From an uncultured Agathobaculum sp. (lineage in GTDB: Bacteria; Bacillota; Clostridia; Oscillospirales; Butyricicoccaceae), in assembly GCF_944384735.1 (NCBI RefSeq), contig NZ_CALWUN010000019.1, forward strand, positions 1 through 39,347: a stretch of DNA of 39,347 bases, read 5' to 3'. The notes under the pieces are model-generated. The model saw nothing but the letters and a program-made list of their open reading frames with translations, was not told where the DNA came from and searched no databases. Below, in pieces: positions 8,267 through 16,441 of the stretch; within the stretch, counting starts at the first letter, position 1; each line of letters begins with the position of its first letter. Made by a program: the position numbers and the translations under genes.

Positions 8267-9743
8267 CCTGCTTTTGCGCCGCCTGCCGGCGCTGGCCCTG
8301 TGCCTGATTTTCCTGTTCACCGCCGCGCCGCTGCCGCAGTCCTATGCCGCGCCGGATGATAATGAGGCGGTTTCCGACACCGATACGGACACCGGCGAAG
8401 ACGATACCGCCGACGGAGATACCGCGGACGATGCCGCCTCCAACGCCAATGTCATCGCCGCCGCGCCGGACGCGCCCACGCTCAACGCCGAGGCCGCGCT
8501 GCTCATCAGCCCGGATTCCGGCATGGTGCTCTATGAAAAGAACGCGGACGAGCGCCGCTACCCCGCTTCGACCACCAAGATCATGACCGCGCTGATCGTG
8601 CTGGAAAACGTGACCGACCTAAGCGAGACTGTCACCGCCGAGGCATCGGATTTCGAGCACGTCACCGCAGACAGCTCAAACGCCGACATCAAGGAGGGCG
8701 AAGTCGTCACAGTCGAGGACCTGCTGTATGCCCTCATGCTGCCTTCGGCCAATGAAGCGGCCTACATGCTCGCGCGCCACGTCGGCGGGACATGGGAAAA
8801 CTTTGTCGACATGATGAACGAACGCGCCGCCGAGCTGGGCTGCACGGGCACGCATTTTTCCAATCCCTGCGGCCTGCACGAGGACGACCATTACTCGACC
8901 GCACGCGACCTGTACAAAATCGGCTATGCCGCCATGCAGGATGAAACCTTTGCCAATATTGTCAACACCGTGCAGCATAAAATGGCCAAAACCAATATGC
9001 ACGAGGAGCGCAAGATCTACACCACCAACATGCTGATTTTCAGCTCCTACGCAGCCTACGCCTACCCCTACTGTCAGGGCATCAAGACCGGCCATACGTC
9101 GGAAGCGGGCAACTGCTTTGTCGGCTATGCCGAATACGGCGACGCCAAGCTGTACTCGGTTGTGATGGGCTGCGACGACCAATCCAAGGAATATCCGGAG
9201 ATCGCCGCCAGCTTTACCGACACGAGCGCGCTGTGCAAATGGGGCTTTGAAAAGTTCACCTCCAAAACCATCGTCCAGCAGGGCGACACCATTGTGGAAA
9301 TCGGCGTCAACCTGTCGACCGATACCGACCGGCTGGTGCTGACGACCAAGGCCGATCTGGTGTCGCTCGTACCCGCCGATATCGACATGGACGCACTGCT
9401 CAAAGGTGCCGTCATCACCGCACCCGATGAGGTCAACGCCCCAATTAAGGCGGGCGACGTCATCGGCAGCGTCACCTACTCCTATGGCGGCGTGGATTAC
9501 GGCACGGTCGAGCTGGTCGCGCTGAGCGACGTAGAGGTCAGTCAGGTGCTGTATTACGCGGACAAGCTCAGCCATTTCTTCCAAAGCACCGTATTCAAGG
9601 TTATTCTGATCGTGCTGGCTGTGTTCGTTGTGCTGTACATCCTGTTCAACCTGACGTTCGGCGGCATACGCCGCCGCCAGCAGCGCAAAAATCTGCGCGC
9701 CCGCTATGAAAACACCAACTACCAGCGCCGCCGGCGCAGATAA
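8256..9743 (+). CDS. dacF: Serine-type D-Ala-D-Ala carboxypeptidase (DacF/PBP5 family)
   Basis: This enzyme trims the terminal D-alanine from peptidoglycan stem peptides outside the membrane. The 495-residue protein has a signal peptide (about 1-31), an acidic low-complexity linker at about 34-62 made of D/T/E/A repeats, then the S11 catalytic domain: SxxK S105-TTK108 in PASTTKIMTA, SxN S164-A-N166, and K277-T-G279. A PBP5 C-terminal beta domain follows. The C-terminus has a full membrane span at about 446-468 and a very basic RRRQQRK...RRRRR tail, rather than the amphipathic anchor of PBP5. Sporulation-type DacF or vegetative DacA cannot be separated by sequence alone; the symbol is tentative. 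Confidence 0.9.
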   Translation: MKHDLLLRRLPALALCLIFLFTAAPLPQSYAAPDDNEAVSDTDTDTGEDDTADGDTADDAASNANVIAAAPDAPTLNAEAALLISPDSGMVLYEKNADERRYPASTTKIMTALIVLENVTDLSETVTAEASDFEHVTADSSNADIKEGEVVTVEDLLYALMLPSANEAAYMLARHVGGTWENFVDMMNERAAELGCTGTHFSNPCGLHEDDHYSTARDLYKIGYAAMQDETFANIVNTVQHKMAKTNMHEERKIYTTNMLIFSSYAAYAYPYCQGIKTGHTSEAGNCFVGYAEYGDAKLYSVVMGCDDQSKEYPEIAASFTDTSALCKWGFEKFTSKTIVQQGDTIVEIGVNLSTDTDRLVLTTKADLVSLVPADIDMDALLKGAVITAPDEVNAPIKAGDVIGSVTYSYGGVDYGTVELVALSDVEVSQVLYYADKLSHFFQSTVFKVILIVLAVFVVLYILFNLTFGGIRRRQQRKNLRARYENTNYQRRRRR

Positions 9744-9761
9744 CCACATCCCCGGCATAAC

Positions 9762-9793
9762 AAAACCGCCGTCCCCAACGGGACGGCGGTTTT
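9762..9793. terminator. Bidirectional terminator between dacF and rodA
   Basis: Perfect 14-bp stem AAAACCGCCGTCCC / GGGACGGCGGTTTT with loop CAAC. It is followed by CTCTTTTTG on the plus strand and rimmed by A/T on both sides. It lies between the converging dacF (stop 9743) and rodA (stop 9803). Confidence 0.92.
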
Positions 9794-9802
9794 CTCTTTT
9801 TG

Positions 9803-10933
9803 TTATTGCAGCCAGCTTGGCTTTTCGCGCATGCGCACGCCCGCGGCAATGCCGAGCGCGGCGTACATGGTCAGCACCGAGGTGCCGCCGTAGGAGAAGA
9901 ACGGCAGCGTCAGACCCATGACCGGCAGCAGGCCGACATTCATGAAGATGTTCATAAACACCTGGAACAGGAACATGCCGCCGACGCCCACCGCCAGCAA
10001 GGCGGAAAAGGTGGTCGACGCACGATAGGACACATAGAATAAGCGCAGGATGAGCAGCGTCAGCAGGCCGATGATCAGCAGGCAGCCGATCAGGCCGAGC
10101 TCCTCGCCCGCGACCGAGAAGATATAGTCGGTCTGGTTTTCGGGGACGAGCTGCATCTGGGTCATCGTGCCGTGCGTCAGCCCCTGACCGGATACCTGCC
10201 CCGAGCCGATCGCAATCTTGCCGTAGGTCGCCTGACGGGAAGCATCCGGATCGATCGACGGGTCGAACAACACGAGGATACGGGTTTTCTGGTATCCCTG
10301 CAACACAAAGTTCCACAGGATCGGGATGCTGACAATACCCAGCCCGATGCCCAGCCCCAACCACTTGAGCGACAGCCCGGCGGCAAACAGCATGATCAGC
10401 GCGATCATAAAATACTGGATTGCCATACCCGAGTCACCCGAAGCGATGATCACCGCGCCCATCATAATCAGCGTATGCAGGCCGATGACAAACAACCCGC
10501 GCCACTCACTGATGTGCTCCTTGATTTCGGAAATATGCGCCGCAATGGTGAAAATGAAGATCAGCTTGCCAAGCTCCCCCGGCTGCAGGCTGGTCACCTC
10601 CAGATCGAGCCATGCACGCTGGCCGTTGACCTCCATGCCGAGCGGCGTAAACAGCAGCATTTGCAGACAGATATTGATGATGACGAAAATCTTCCACCAG
10701 CCGCTCATCGCCTCGAGGTCGATCAGACTCATCACTACAAACGCGCCGATGCCCATGATGATCGCCGCGCCCTGAATGAACAGGTTTCGCGTGCTGCCGT
10801 CCACCGCGCTGACCGGGTTGAGCGTGGCCGAAAAGATCAGCACCATGCCAAAGCCCGAGCAGATGAGCGCAAGAATCAATAAATAAAGGTCGGTATTTTT
10901 GAGATAGTGCCTGACCGTTTTGAAAACGTCCAT
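9803..10933 (-). CDS. rodA: Rod-shape SEDS glycosyltransferase RodA
   Basis: RodA is the SEDS-family peptidoglycan glycosyltransferase of the elongation complex, working with a class B PBP. The 376-residue protein has about ten hydrophobic segments and SEDS landmarks: NPVSAVDG after the first span, NGQRAWL in the large loop, LQPGELGK, QTDYIFSVAGEELGL, and the C-terminal GLTLPFFSYGGTSVLT. A FtsW or SpoVE assignment is possible, but the GHG-less loop and the fit of QPGELGK-SGQG favour RodA. ATG at 10933 follows AGGAGGGT. It is monocistronic here. The mreBCD or PBP2 genes are not in the window. Confidence 0.88.
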   Translation of the reverse strand: MDVFKTVRHYLKNTDLYLLILALICSGFGMVLIFSATLNPVSAVDGSTRNLFIQGAAIIMGIGAFVVMSLIDLEAMSGWWKIFVIINICLQMLLFTPLGMEVNGQRAWLDLEVTSLQPGELGKLIFIFTIAAHISEIKEHISEWRGLFVIGLHTLIMMGAVIIASGDSGMAIQYFMIALIMLFAAGLSLKWLGLGIGLGIVSIPILWNFVLQGYQKTRILVLFDPSIDPDASRQATYGKIAIGSGQVSGQGLTHGTMTQMQLVPENQTDYIFSVAGEELGLIGCLLIIGLLTLLILRLFYVSYRASTTFSALLAVGVGGMFLFQVFMNIFMNVGLLPVMGLTLPFFSYGGTSVLTMYAALGIAAGVRMREKPSWLQ

Positions 10934-11036
10934 GCCGACCCTCCTTTTTCGCCAAGATAAATGTACGCTTTATATCATACCACAAGGCTGTCTGTTTTGC
11001 GATACGCAAATTCGGCAAATTTTTCGCCGGATTCGC

Positions 11037-11065
11037 TGGAAAACTGTGCACAACATTGTTATAAT
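11037..11065 (+). promoter_or_regulatory. Candidate SigA promoter for fhs
   Basis: Perfect TATAAT at 11060-11065, with a 4/6 -35 TGGAAA at 11037-11042 and a 17-bp spacer. The predicted start near 11072 leaves a leader of about 33 bases containing GGGGAGGT before the fhs ATG at 11105. Confidence 0.65.
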
Positions 11066-11104
11066 GGTGTCACTGTGTAAATGAATACGGGGAGGTAACC
11101 ATTT

Positions 11105-12775
11105 ATGTTATCCGATATTGAAATCGCGCAGGGCTGCCAGATGCGCCCGATCGTTGACGTTGCCGCGGCCGCCGGGCTGGACGCGGACGACCTCGAACTT
11201 TACGGCAAATACAAGGCCAAGCTGTCCGCCGATGTGTGGAAAAAGACCGAGGGCAAGGAAAACGGCAAGCTGGTGCTGGTCACCGCCATCAACCCCACGC
11301 CCGCGGGCGAGGGCAAAACGACCACGACCGTCGGCCTCGGGCAGGCGATGGCAAAGCTGGGCAAAAAGGCGATGATCGCGCTGCGCGAGCCGTCGCTCGG
11401 CCCGGTGTTCGGCATCAAGGGCGGCGCCGCCGGCGGCGGCTATGCGCAGGTCGTGCCGATGGAGGACATCAACCTGCACTTCACCGGCGACATGCACGCG
11501 ATCACCGCGGCGAACAACCTGCTGTGCGCCATGCTGGACAACCACCTGCAGCAAGGCAACACGCTGGGCATCGACCCGCGCCGCATCACGTTCACCCGCG
11601 TGATGGACATGAACGACCGCGCCCTGCGCAACATCACGATCGGTTTGGGCGGCAAGGTCAACGGCGTGCCGCGCGAGGATCACTTTATGATCACGGTCGC
11701 GTCGGAGATCATGGCCATCTTGTGCCTTGCGTCCGACCTTGGCGACCTGAAAAAGCGCTTTGGCGACATTCTGGTCGCGTACAACTACGCGGGCGAGCCG
11801 GTGTACGCGCGCGACCTCAAGGCCGAGGGCGCGATGGCCGCGCTCATGCGCGACGCCATCAAGCCCAACCTTGTGCAGACGCTTGAGGGTACGCCCTGCC
11901 TGATGCACGGCGGCCCGTTCGCCAACATCGCACACGGCTGCAACAGCGTACAGGCGACCAAGCTGGCGCTGCGTCTGGCTGATATCGCGATCACCGAGGC
12001 GGGCTTCGGCGCCGACCTCGGCGCGGAGAAGTTCATGGACATCAAGTGCCGCAAGGCAGGCCTGTCCCCCGACTGCATCGTCATCGTCGCGACCGTGCGC
12101 GCGCTCAAGTACAACGGCGGCGTGCCCAAGGCCGAGCTGAACGAGCCCAACCTGACGGCGCTCGAGCGCGGCATCTGCAACCTCGACGCGCATCTGGATA
12201 ACATGCAGAAGTTCGGCGTGCCGGCGGTCGTCGCCATCAACGCCTTCCCGACCGACACCGCCGAGGAGATGGACTTTATCCGCCGGCACTGTGCCGAGCG
12301 CGGCGTACGCGTGGCGCTCTCCGAGGTGTTCGCCAAAGGCGGCGAGGGCGGCAAGGCGCTGGCCGAAGAGGTGCTTGCCGTGCTGGACGAGGGCAAGGCC
12401 GACTTCCACATGCTCTACGAGGACGCGCTGCCGCTCGAGGACAAGATCCGCAAGATCGCCAAGGAAATCTACGGCGCGCTCGGCGTGACCATTGCGTCCG
12501 CCGCCCACAAGGAACTGCAAAACATCACTGCACTGGGCTTCGGCCACCTGCCGGTGTGCATCGCCAAAACGCAGTATTCGCTGTCCGACGACCCGGCGCT
12601 GCTCGGCCGTCCGACCGAGTTCGTTGTCAACGTGCGCACCGCGCGTCTGGCTGCGGGCGCGGGCTTTGTCGTCGTCGAGACCGGCGCGATCATGACCATG
12701 CCCGGCCTGCCCAAGGTGCCCGCCGCAGAGAAGATCGACGTCAATGCCGACGGCAAAATCACCGGCCTGTTCTAA
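11105..12775 (+). CDS. fhs: Formate--tetrahydrofolate ligase
   Basis: The enzyme makes 10-formyl-THF from formate, THF and ATP, feeding purine synthesis and the methyl branch of one-carbon metabolism. The 556-residue product is of standard length. The P-loop TPAGEGKTT is at 65-73. Other conserved stretches are [43 protein letters not shown] and the C-terminal [22 protein letters not shown]. The gene has its own promoter, a strong ribosome site, and a hairpin after the stop. It is a lone gene, so a complete Wood-Ljungdahl pathway cannot be inferred. Confidence 0.98.
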   Translation: MLSDIEIAQGCQMRPIVDVAAAAGLDADDLELYGKYKAKLSADVWKKTEGKENGKLVLVTAINPTPAGEGKTTTTVGLGQAMAKLGKKAMIALREPSLGPVFGIKGGAAGGGYAQVVPMEDINLHFTGDMHAITAANNLLCAMLDNHLQQGNTLGIDPRRITFTRVMDMNDRALRNITIGLGGKVNGVPREDHFMITVASEIMAILCLASDLGDLKKRFGDILVAYNYAGEPVYARDLKAEGAMAALMRDAIKPNLVQTLEGTPCLMHGGPFANIAHGCNSVQATKLALRLADIAITEAGFGADLGAEKFMDIKCRKAGLSPDCIVIVATVRALKYNGGVPKAELNEPNLTALERGICNLDAHLDNMQKFGVPAVVAINAFPTDTAEEMDFIRRHCAERGVRVALSEVFAKGGEGGKALAEEVLAVLDEGKADFHMLYEDALPLEDKIRKIAKEIYGALGVTIASAAHKELQNITALGFGHLPVCIAKTQYSLSDDPALLGRPTEFVVNVRTARLAAGAGFVVVETGAIMTMPGLPKVPAAEKIDVNADGKITGLF

Positions 12776-12793
12776 ACCCATCTTTGCGCAAGC

Positions 12794-12819
12794 GAAAGCC
12801 GCCCGAAAGGGCGGCTTTC
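12794..12819 (+). terminator. Terminator-like hairpin after fhs (left copy of a duplicated hairpin)
   Basis: Perfect 11-bp stem GAAAGCCGCCC / GGGCGGCTTTC with a GAAA tetraloop, 18 bp after the fhs stop. The T-run is short (TTTC). The central 24 bases recur exactly at 12981-13004, on the other side of the hairpin element at 12819-12980. Confidence 0.65.
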
Positions 12820-12980
12820 AGTCTGTCGATAAAGTCCTCGCGCCGCAGCGCGCATTGTTCAGCCGCTCTGTGAGCGGCATCAAAAAAGCGGGCTTTGCCC
12901 GATTTTTTGATACATTTGATTCGATCGGAAGCGTGGTTCCGATCGAGAGGCTGTCGAAAACTATGTTTTTCGACAGCCTC
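12819..12980 (+). repeat. Multi-hairpin intergenic repeat, copy A
   Basis: This is one of three near-identical elements (others 17208-17369 minus, 24795-24955 plus). In order it holds: CGCGC/GCGCG (12839-12852); GCCGCT/AGCGGC (12862-12878); a long ATCAAAAAAGCGGGC/GCCCG-A-TTTTTTGAT hairpin (12879-12911); TCGATCGGAA/TTCCGATCGA (12921-12946); and GAGGCTGTCGAAAA/TTTTCGACAGCCTC (12947-12980). CTGTCGA near the left end and TCGACAG near the right form a short terminal inverted repeat. There is no credible gene: the open frame through it is a by-product of repeat sequence. It lies downstream of fhs in the same sense. Confidence 0.9.
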
Positions 12981-13004
12981 AAAGCCGCCCGAAAGGGCGG
13001 CTTT
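12981..13004. repeat. Right copy of the duplicated hairpin flanking repeat copy A
   Basis: AAAGCCGCCC / GGGCGGCTTT with a GAAA loop, identical over 24 bases to 12795-12818. It ends 6 bp before the stop of the converging DUF4179 gene (13011) and could act as its terminator. Its exact duplication across the element suggests an insertion-linked duplication. Confidence 0.8.
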
Positions 13005-13010
13005 GCTGCG

Positions 13011-14018
13011 TTATCCGGCAAGCGGGATGGTGATCCCCTCATCCCCTGCCGTGTTACTGATAATCAGCGCCTGCACATCATCTGCACCGATATGCCCCAG
13101 ACCGCGGTTGAATTCTTCAAACTGGATTTCAAACGCCTCCGTACCGCCCCGGCTCCTCTGCCGCAGCACCTCCCCGTTTTTCAGCTGCAGCTGCACATCG
13201 AGTGCATAGCTGCCGTTCCGGCCATACTGGAGCAATTGACCGTCCAGGCTGACGCCCAGCGGCGCAAGGTACAGGTTGTCCAGCCGGACGACCGCGCCGT
13301 CCGGCAGCGTGACCTGCTGGTCGATCTTCAGAACCTCGTCCACCGGCTCCCAGTCCGTCGGGAACGTGAACGTCCAGTTGCCATAGAACAGCTGCATGCG
13401 GTCGAGGTCGGTGTCCACATAGGAAATACGCTCAAAAATGATCGTATAGGTCTCCGGCCACGCTTCCAGATACATCTGGTAAACAAACTCGACCTTGTTG
13501 TCATCCTGATCGGCATCGGGCAGCACATACGGCCCGCTCAGGCCGCCGCAGATGCCCGTCTCGTTGGCTTCGATCATCGCCGCAGTGTCCATCACCAGAT
13601 CCATCTGGGTGCGCGGTATGGAATCAGCCTCCTCCGTCACCTGCTCCGCACGCAGCGGCCTGCCGTCGTCCCGCGACACCGTCCCCTTGATGTAGACGGT
13701 GCGGGTGCTGCCGTACATCTCATCGAAGGTGATGGTATAGCCGTCATACGACTGGCTCAGACCCAGCGGCGTGCTGCCATGGTCCTGCTCCCAGTCGCCC
13801 ATGGTCTGTCGCGCCCAGTCGCGGTATACCGCAGCGGCGACGCAGCCTGTGATCAGCAAAATCACCGCAGCGGCAATCAGGATCATCGTCCGTTTGGTTT
13901 TCATACGGCTTCGCCCCTTTCCTCCGGTGACCGCCTGCAATATGCGGGCTTTGGACGCCTCCGGCAGCGCCGCGCCCGCCATCCGGCGGTCGATTGCCTG
14001 TTTCAGCTTTTCATCCAT
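13011..14018 (-). CDS. DUF4179-type membrane protein, probable anti-sigma factor
   Basis: The product has about 335 residues. The cytoplasmic N-terminus (KLKQAIDRRMAGAALPEASKARIL) resembles anti-sigma regions. One membrane span at about 45-65 (MILIAAAVILLITGCVAAAV) follows, then a long extracytoplasmic DUF4179-like part with YDGYTITFDEMYGSTRTVYIKG near residues 90-112. It overlaps the upstream sigma-factor gene by 8 bp, typical of sigma/anti-sigma pairs. The ATG at 14018 is preferred over 14024 because AGGGTGGG then sits about 7 bases upstream. The anti-sigma role is inferred from context and topology; the sensed signal is unknown. Confidence 0.78.
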   Translation of the reverse strand: MDEKLKQAIDRRMAGAALPEASKARILQAVTGGKGRSRMKTKRTMILIAAAVILLITGCVAAAVYRDWARQTMGDWEQDHGSTPLGLSQSYDGYTITFDEMYGSTRTVYIKGTVSRDDGRPLRAEQVTEEADSIPRTQMDLVMDTAAMIEANETGICGGLSGPYVLPDADQDDNKVEFVYQMYLEAWPETYTIIFERISYVDTDLDRMQLFYGNWTFTFPTDWEPVDEVLKIDQQVTLPDGAVVRLDNLYLAPLGVSLDGQLLQYGRNGSYALDVQLQLKNGEVLRQRSRGGTEAFEIQFEEFNRGLGHIGADDVQALIISNTAGDEGITIPLAG

Positions 14019-14511
14019 CGTCATCCCACCCTTTCAGCGTTTCTTTCAGCTGCGCCCGCGCGCGGCGCAGCCGCGTCGAGACCGTGTTTTCCTTTTCGTG
14101 CAGCAGCGCTGCGATCTCCGGTATGGTCAGCTGCTGCCAGTAGTAGAGCAGCACCGGCTCGCGGTACTTGGGCGCCAGCGCCAGCACCTGCCGCAAAATC
14201 TCGTCGTCCTGTGGTTCAGCGTCCGGCGACGCAGGAATCTGCTCGAGCAGCGCTTCACTGTCCAGCCGTTTGCGGTACCAGTACAGCCGCCGGTAGTCGC
14301 GACAGACGTTGACCGCGATCGTCGTCAGCCACGTCTTTTCACTTGCGCGCCGCGCGTAGCCGTCCAGCCCGCGCCACGCCTTGAGCATGGTGTCCTGCAC
14401 GGCGTCCTCCGCAAGGTACAGGTCACCCAGCAACAACAGGCACAGGCGGTACAGCCGGTCGCCGTGTTCTTCCATCATGCGCGTCAGCGTTTGCTGCCGG
14501 TCGTTTTCCAT
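14011..14511 (-). CDS. ECF-type RNA polymerase sigma factor
   Basis: A 166-residue sigma-70 of the extracytoplasmic-function type. Region 2 spans about residues 15-75 (HGDRLYRLCLLLLGDLYLAEDAVQDTMLKAW, with the -10-binding TWLTTIAVNVCRDYRR). Region 4 is at about 105-160 (LAPKYREPVLLYYWQQLTIPEIAALLHEKENTVSTRLRRARAQL). The DUF4179 gene overlaps its end. Upstream on the minus strand GAAC (about 14560) and CGTC (14538-14541) recall an ECF autoregulatory promoter, but the spacing is two bases longer than the usual N16, so this is weak. The SigV/SigX-like subgroup is not resolvable. Confidence 0.93.
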   Translation of the reverse strand: MENDRQQTLTRMMEEHGDRLYRLCLLLLGDLYLAEDAVQDTMLKAWRGLDGYARRASEKTWLTTIAVNVCRDYRRLYWYRKRLDSEALLEQIPASPDAEPQDDEILRQVLALAPKYREPVLLYYWQQLTIPEIAALLHEKENTVSTRLRRARAQLKETLKGWDDDG

Positions 14512-14644
14512 ATCCCCTGCCTCCTTTCACCCCATTAGACGGATACGGCATGCCTTTCCGTTCATCACGCCGCAAAAACTTTTCTCCGACAGCATAACAC
14601 GACGCGCCGCTGCGGGGCAAGTGCGCACAGCTTCCTTCCCACGG

Positions 14645-14674
14645 TGGACAAAGATGCGCATTTAGGTGTATAAT
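14645..14674 (+). promoter_or_regulatory. SigA-type promoter for the Lrp/aminotransferase operon
   Basis: TGGACA (14645-14650, 5/6 match) and TATAAT (14669-14674, perfect) with an 18-bp spacer. The predicted start near 14681 leaves a leader of about 48 bases with AGGGAGG before the ATG. Confidence 0.75.
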
Positions 14675-14728
14675 AAAATATACCGCGGGTTTGTCCGCCG
14701 GAAATATCCTGCACACAGGGAGGTTGTT

Positions 14729-15223
14729 ATGATGGAAAATCCCGAAAAGCTGCTCGACCTGCTCAGCCAGGACGCACGCCTGACCCCCGCCCAGCTTGCC
14801 GCCATGACCGGCGCGAGCGAGGCCGAGGTGGTCGACGCGATCCGCGCTTTTGAAAAGAACGCCACAATCCTGGGCTATAAAACCGTGATCGACTGGGACA
14901 AGACCGCCAAGGAGAGCGTCACCGCACTCATCGAGGTCAAGATCACCCCGCAGAAGGGCATGGGCTTTGACGAGATCGCCCGCCAGATCTATTCGCACCA
15001 TCAGGTCGAAAGCGTCTACCTGATGAGCGGCGGCTTTGACCTGACGGTCATCATCAAGGGGCGCTCGATGCGCGAGGTTGCGCGCTTTGTCTCCGAGCAG
15101 CTTGCACCGATGGAAAACGTGCTGTCGACCGGCACGCACTTCATCCTGAAGAAATACAAGGATTACGGCGTCGAGTTTGACCCCTCGGAAACCGATCAAA
15201 GAGAGGTCATGATGGCATGGTAG
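14729..15223 (+). CDS. Lrp/AsnC family transcriptional regulator
   Basis: A 164-residue feast/famine-type regulator. The N-terminal winged helix-turn-helix (LLDLLSQDARLTPAQLAAMTGASEAEVVDAI) covers about residues 5-38, followed by the linker TILGYKTVIDWDK and the RAM/ligand-binding domain from about 65 (VTALIEVKITPQKGMGFDEIA, VYLMSGGFDLTVIIKG). ATG at 14729 is 5 bases after AGGGAGG (14717-14723); ATG at 14732 is an equal alternative. Its last codons overlap the aminotransferase start, so it probably controls or senses the substrate of that enzyme. The effector amino acid is unknown. Confidence 0.92.
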   Translation: MMENPEKLLDLLSQDARLTPAQLAAMTGASEAEVVDAIRAFEKNATILGYKTVIDWDKTAKESVTALIEVKITPQKGMGFDEIARQIYSHHQVESVYLMSGGFDLTVIIKGRSMREVARFVSEQLAPMENVLSTGTHFILKKYKDYGVEFDPSETDQREVMMAW

Positions 15224-16386
15224 ATTACGAACAGCTGCTGTCCGACCGGGTGCAGATGGTCAAGCCCTCGGGCATCCGCCGCTTTTTTGATGTAGCCGCC
15301 GCCATGCCGGACGCGATCTCGCTCGGCGTGGGCGAGCCGGACTTTGAAACCCCGTGGCAGATCCGCCGCGCGGGCATCCAGTCGCTCGAAAAGGGCAAGA
15401 CGTTTTACACCTCCAACTGGGGCCTTGCCGACCTGCGCAAGCAGATCGCTGCGCTGACACGGCGCAAGTACCAGTTATGCTACGACGCGGACAAGGAAAT
15501 CCTCGTCACGGTCGGCGGCTCGGAGGCCATTGACAATACCATCCGCGCGCTGGTCAATCCGGGCGACGAGGTGCTCATCCCCGAGCCGAGCTTTGTCTGC
15601 TACACCCCGCTGACCCAGATGGCGGGCGGCGTGCCCGTCCCGCTGCCAACACAGGCGGCCGACCAGTTCAAGCTGACCGCGTCCGCGCTGCGCGCGGCCA
15701 TCACACCGCGCACCAAACTGCTGATCCTGCCCTACCCCAACAACCCGACGGGCGCGATCATGACGCGCGACGAACTGGAAGCGCTTGCCGCCGTGCTGCG
15801 CGACACCAATATCGCTGTCATTTCGGATGAAATCTATTGCAGCCTGACCTACGGCAAGGAACCGCACGTCTGCTTTGCCGAGCTGCCCGGCATGCAGGAG
15901 CGCACGATCGTCGTCGACGGTTTTTCCAAGTCCTACGCGATGACCGGCTGGCGTCTGGGCTGGGCGATGGGGCCGAAGGAATTGATGAAGCAGATCTGCA
16001 AGATCCATCAATTTGGCATCATGTCTGCGCCGACGACCGCGCAGTTCGCGGGCATCGAGGCCATCCGCACGGGCGAGGACGACATCGAGCGCATGCGCAG
16101 CCAATACGATATCCGCCGCCGCTTCCTGCTCGGCGAGCTGCGCTCCATGGGCCTTACATGCTTCGAGCCGCAGGGCGCGTTCTACATGTTCCCGTCGATC
16201 GCATCGACCGGCCTGTCCTCCGAGGAGTTCTGCGAACGCCTGCTGCACGAGCAGCGCGTCGCGGTCGTGCCGGGCAACGCCTTCGGCGACAGCGGCGAGG
16301 GGCATGTTCGCATCTCCTATTCCTACTCGATGAACCACCTGCGCGAGGCCTGCTTCCGCATACGCAAGTTCCTGCAAAACCTGTAA
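15217..16386 (+). CDS. Class I PLP-dependent aminotransferase
   Basis: A fold-type I aminotransferase of 389 residues. Visible PLP site residues: NNPTG at 175-179, D204-E-x-Y207, and the Schiff-base lysine K238 in GFSKSYAMTGWRLGWA. It starts inside the last codons of the Lrp gene (7-bp overlap, ATGGTAG), a pair often seen in Clostridia. Aspartate, alanine or aromatic amino acids are all possible substrates. The his operon in this window lacks hisC, but this protein looks like an AspC/PatA-type enzyme rather than HisC; that judgement is by eye. Confidence 0.92.
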   Translation: MVDYEQLLSDRVQMVKPSGIRRFFDVAAAMPDAISLGVGEPDFETPWQIRRAGIQSLEKGKTFYTSNWGLADLRKQIAALTRRKYQLCYDADKEILVTVGGSEAIDNTIRALVNPGDEVLIPEPSFVCYTPLTQMAGGVPVPLPTQAADQFKLTASALRAAITPRTKLLILPYPNNPTGAIMTRDELEALAAVLRDTNIAVISDEIYCSLTYGKEPHVCFAELPGMQERTIVVDGFSKSYAMTGWRLGWAMGPKELMKQICKIHQFGIMSAPTTAQFAGIEAIRTGEDDIERMRSQYDIRRRFLLGELRSMGLTCFEPQGAFYMFPSIASTGLSSEEFCERLLHEQRVAVVPGNAFGDSGEGHVRISYSYSMNHLREACFRIRKFLQNL

Positions 16387-16390
16387 CGAC

Positions 16391-16430
16391 ATAAAAGCAG
16401 CCTGTTCCAAACGGAACAGGCTGCTTTTAT
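16391..16430. terminator. Bidirectional terminator between the aminotransferase and pyrE
   Basis: Perfect 18-bp stem ATAAAAGCAGCCTGTTCC / GGAACAGGCTGCTTTTAT with AAAC loop, placed between converging genes. TTTTAT follows on the plus strand; A/T rims on both sides allow use in either direction. Confidence 0.93.
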
Positions 16431-16441
16431 GCTGCTTTTAA

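Noticed and set aside
8676-10364. 562-codon minus-strand open frame antisense to dacF and overlapping rodA
   Set aside because: Its composition is that of an antisense shadow, it has no domain I recognise, and it overlaps two well-supported genes.
11108-12781. 557-codon open frame exactly antisense to fhs
   Set aside because: It is a codon-bias shadow of the high-GC fhs gene (His/Asp/Val/Leu-rich) with no ribosome site or family similarity.
12794-13004. Reading the hairpin cluster as a CRISPR array
   Set aside because: The hairpins are different from each other, there are no regularly spaced direct repeats with unique spacers, and no cas genes are present.
12744-14312. Long plus-strand open frame covering the fhs 3' end, repeat copy A and the antisense of the DUF4179 and sigma genes
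   Set aside because: It has no ribosome site and no recognisable family. It exists because high GC leaves few stops. The genes on the other strand are clearly real.
15217-16386. Annotating the aminotransferase as hisC
   Set aside because: It is coupled to an Lrp-type regulator and looks more like a general AspC/PatA-type enzyme; nothing but the absence of hisC in the his operon supports the idea.
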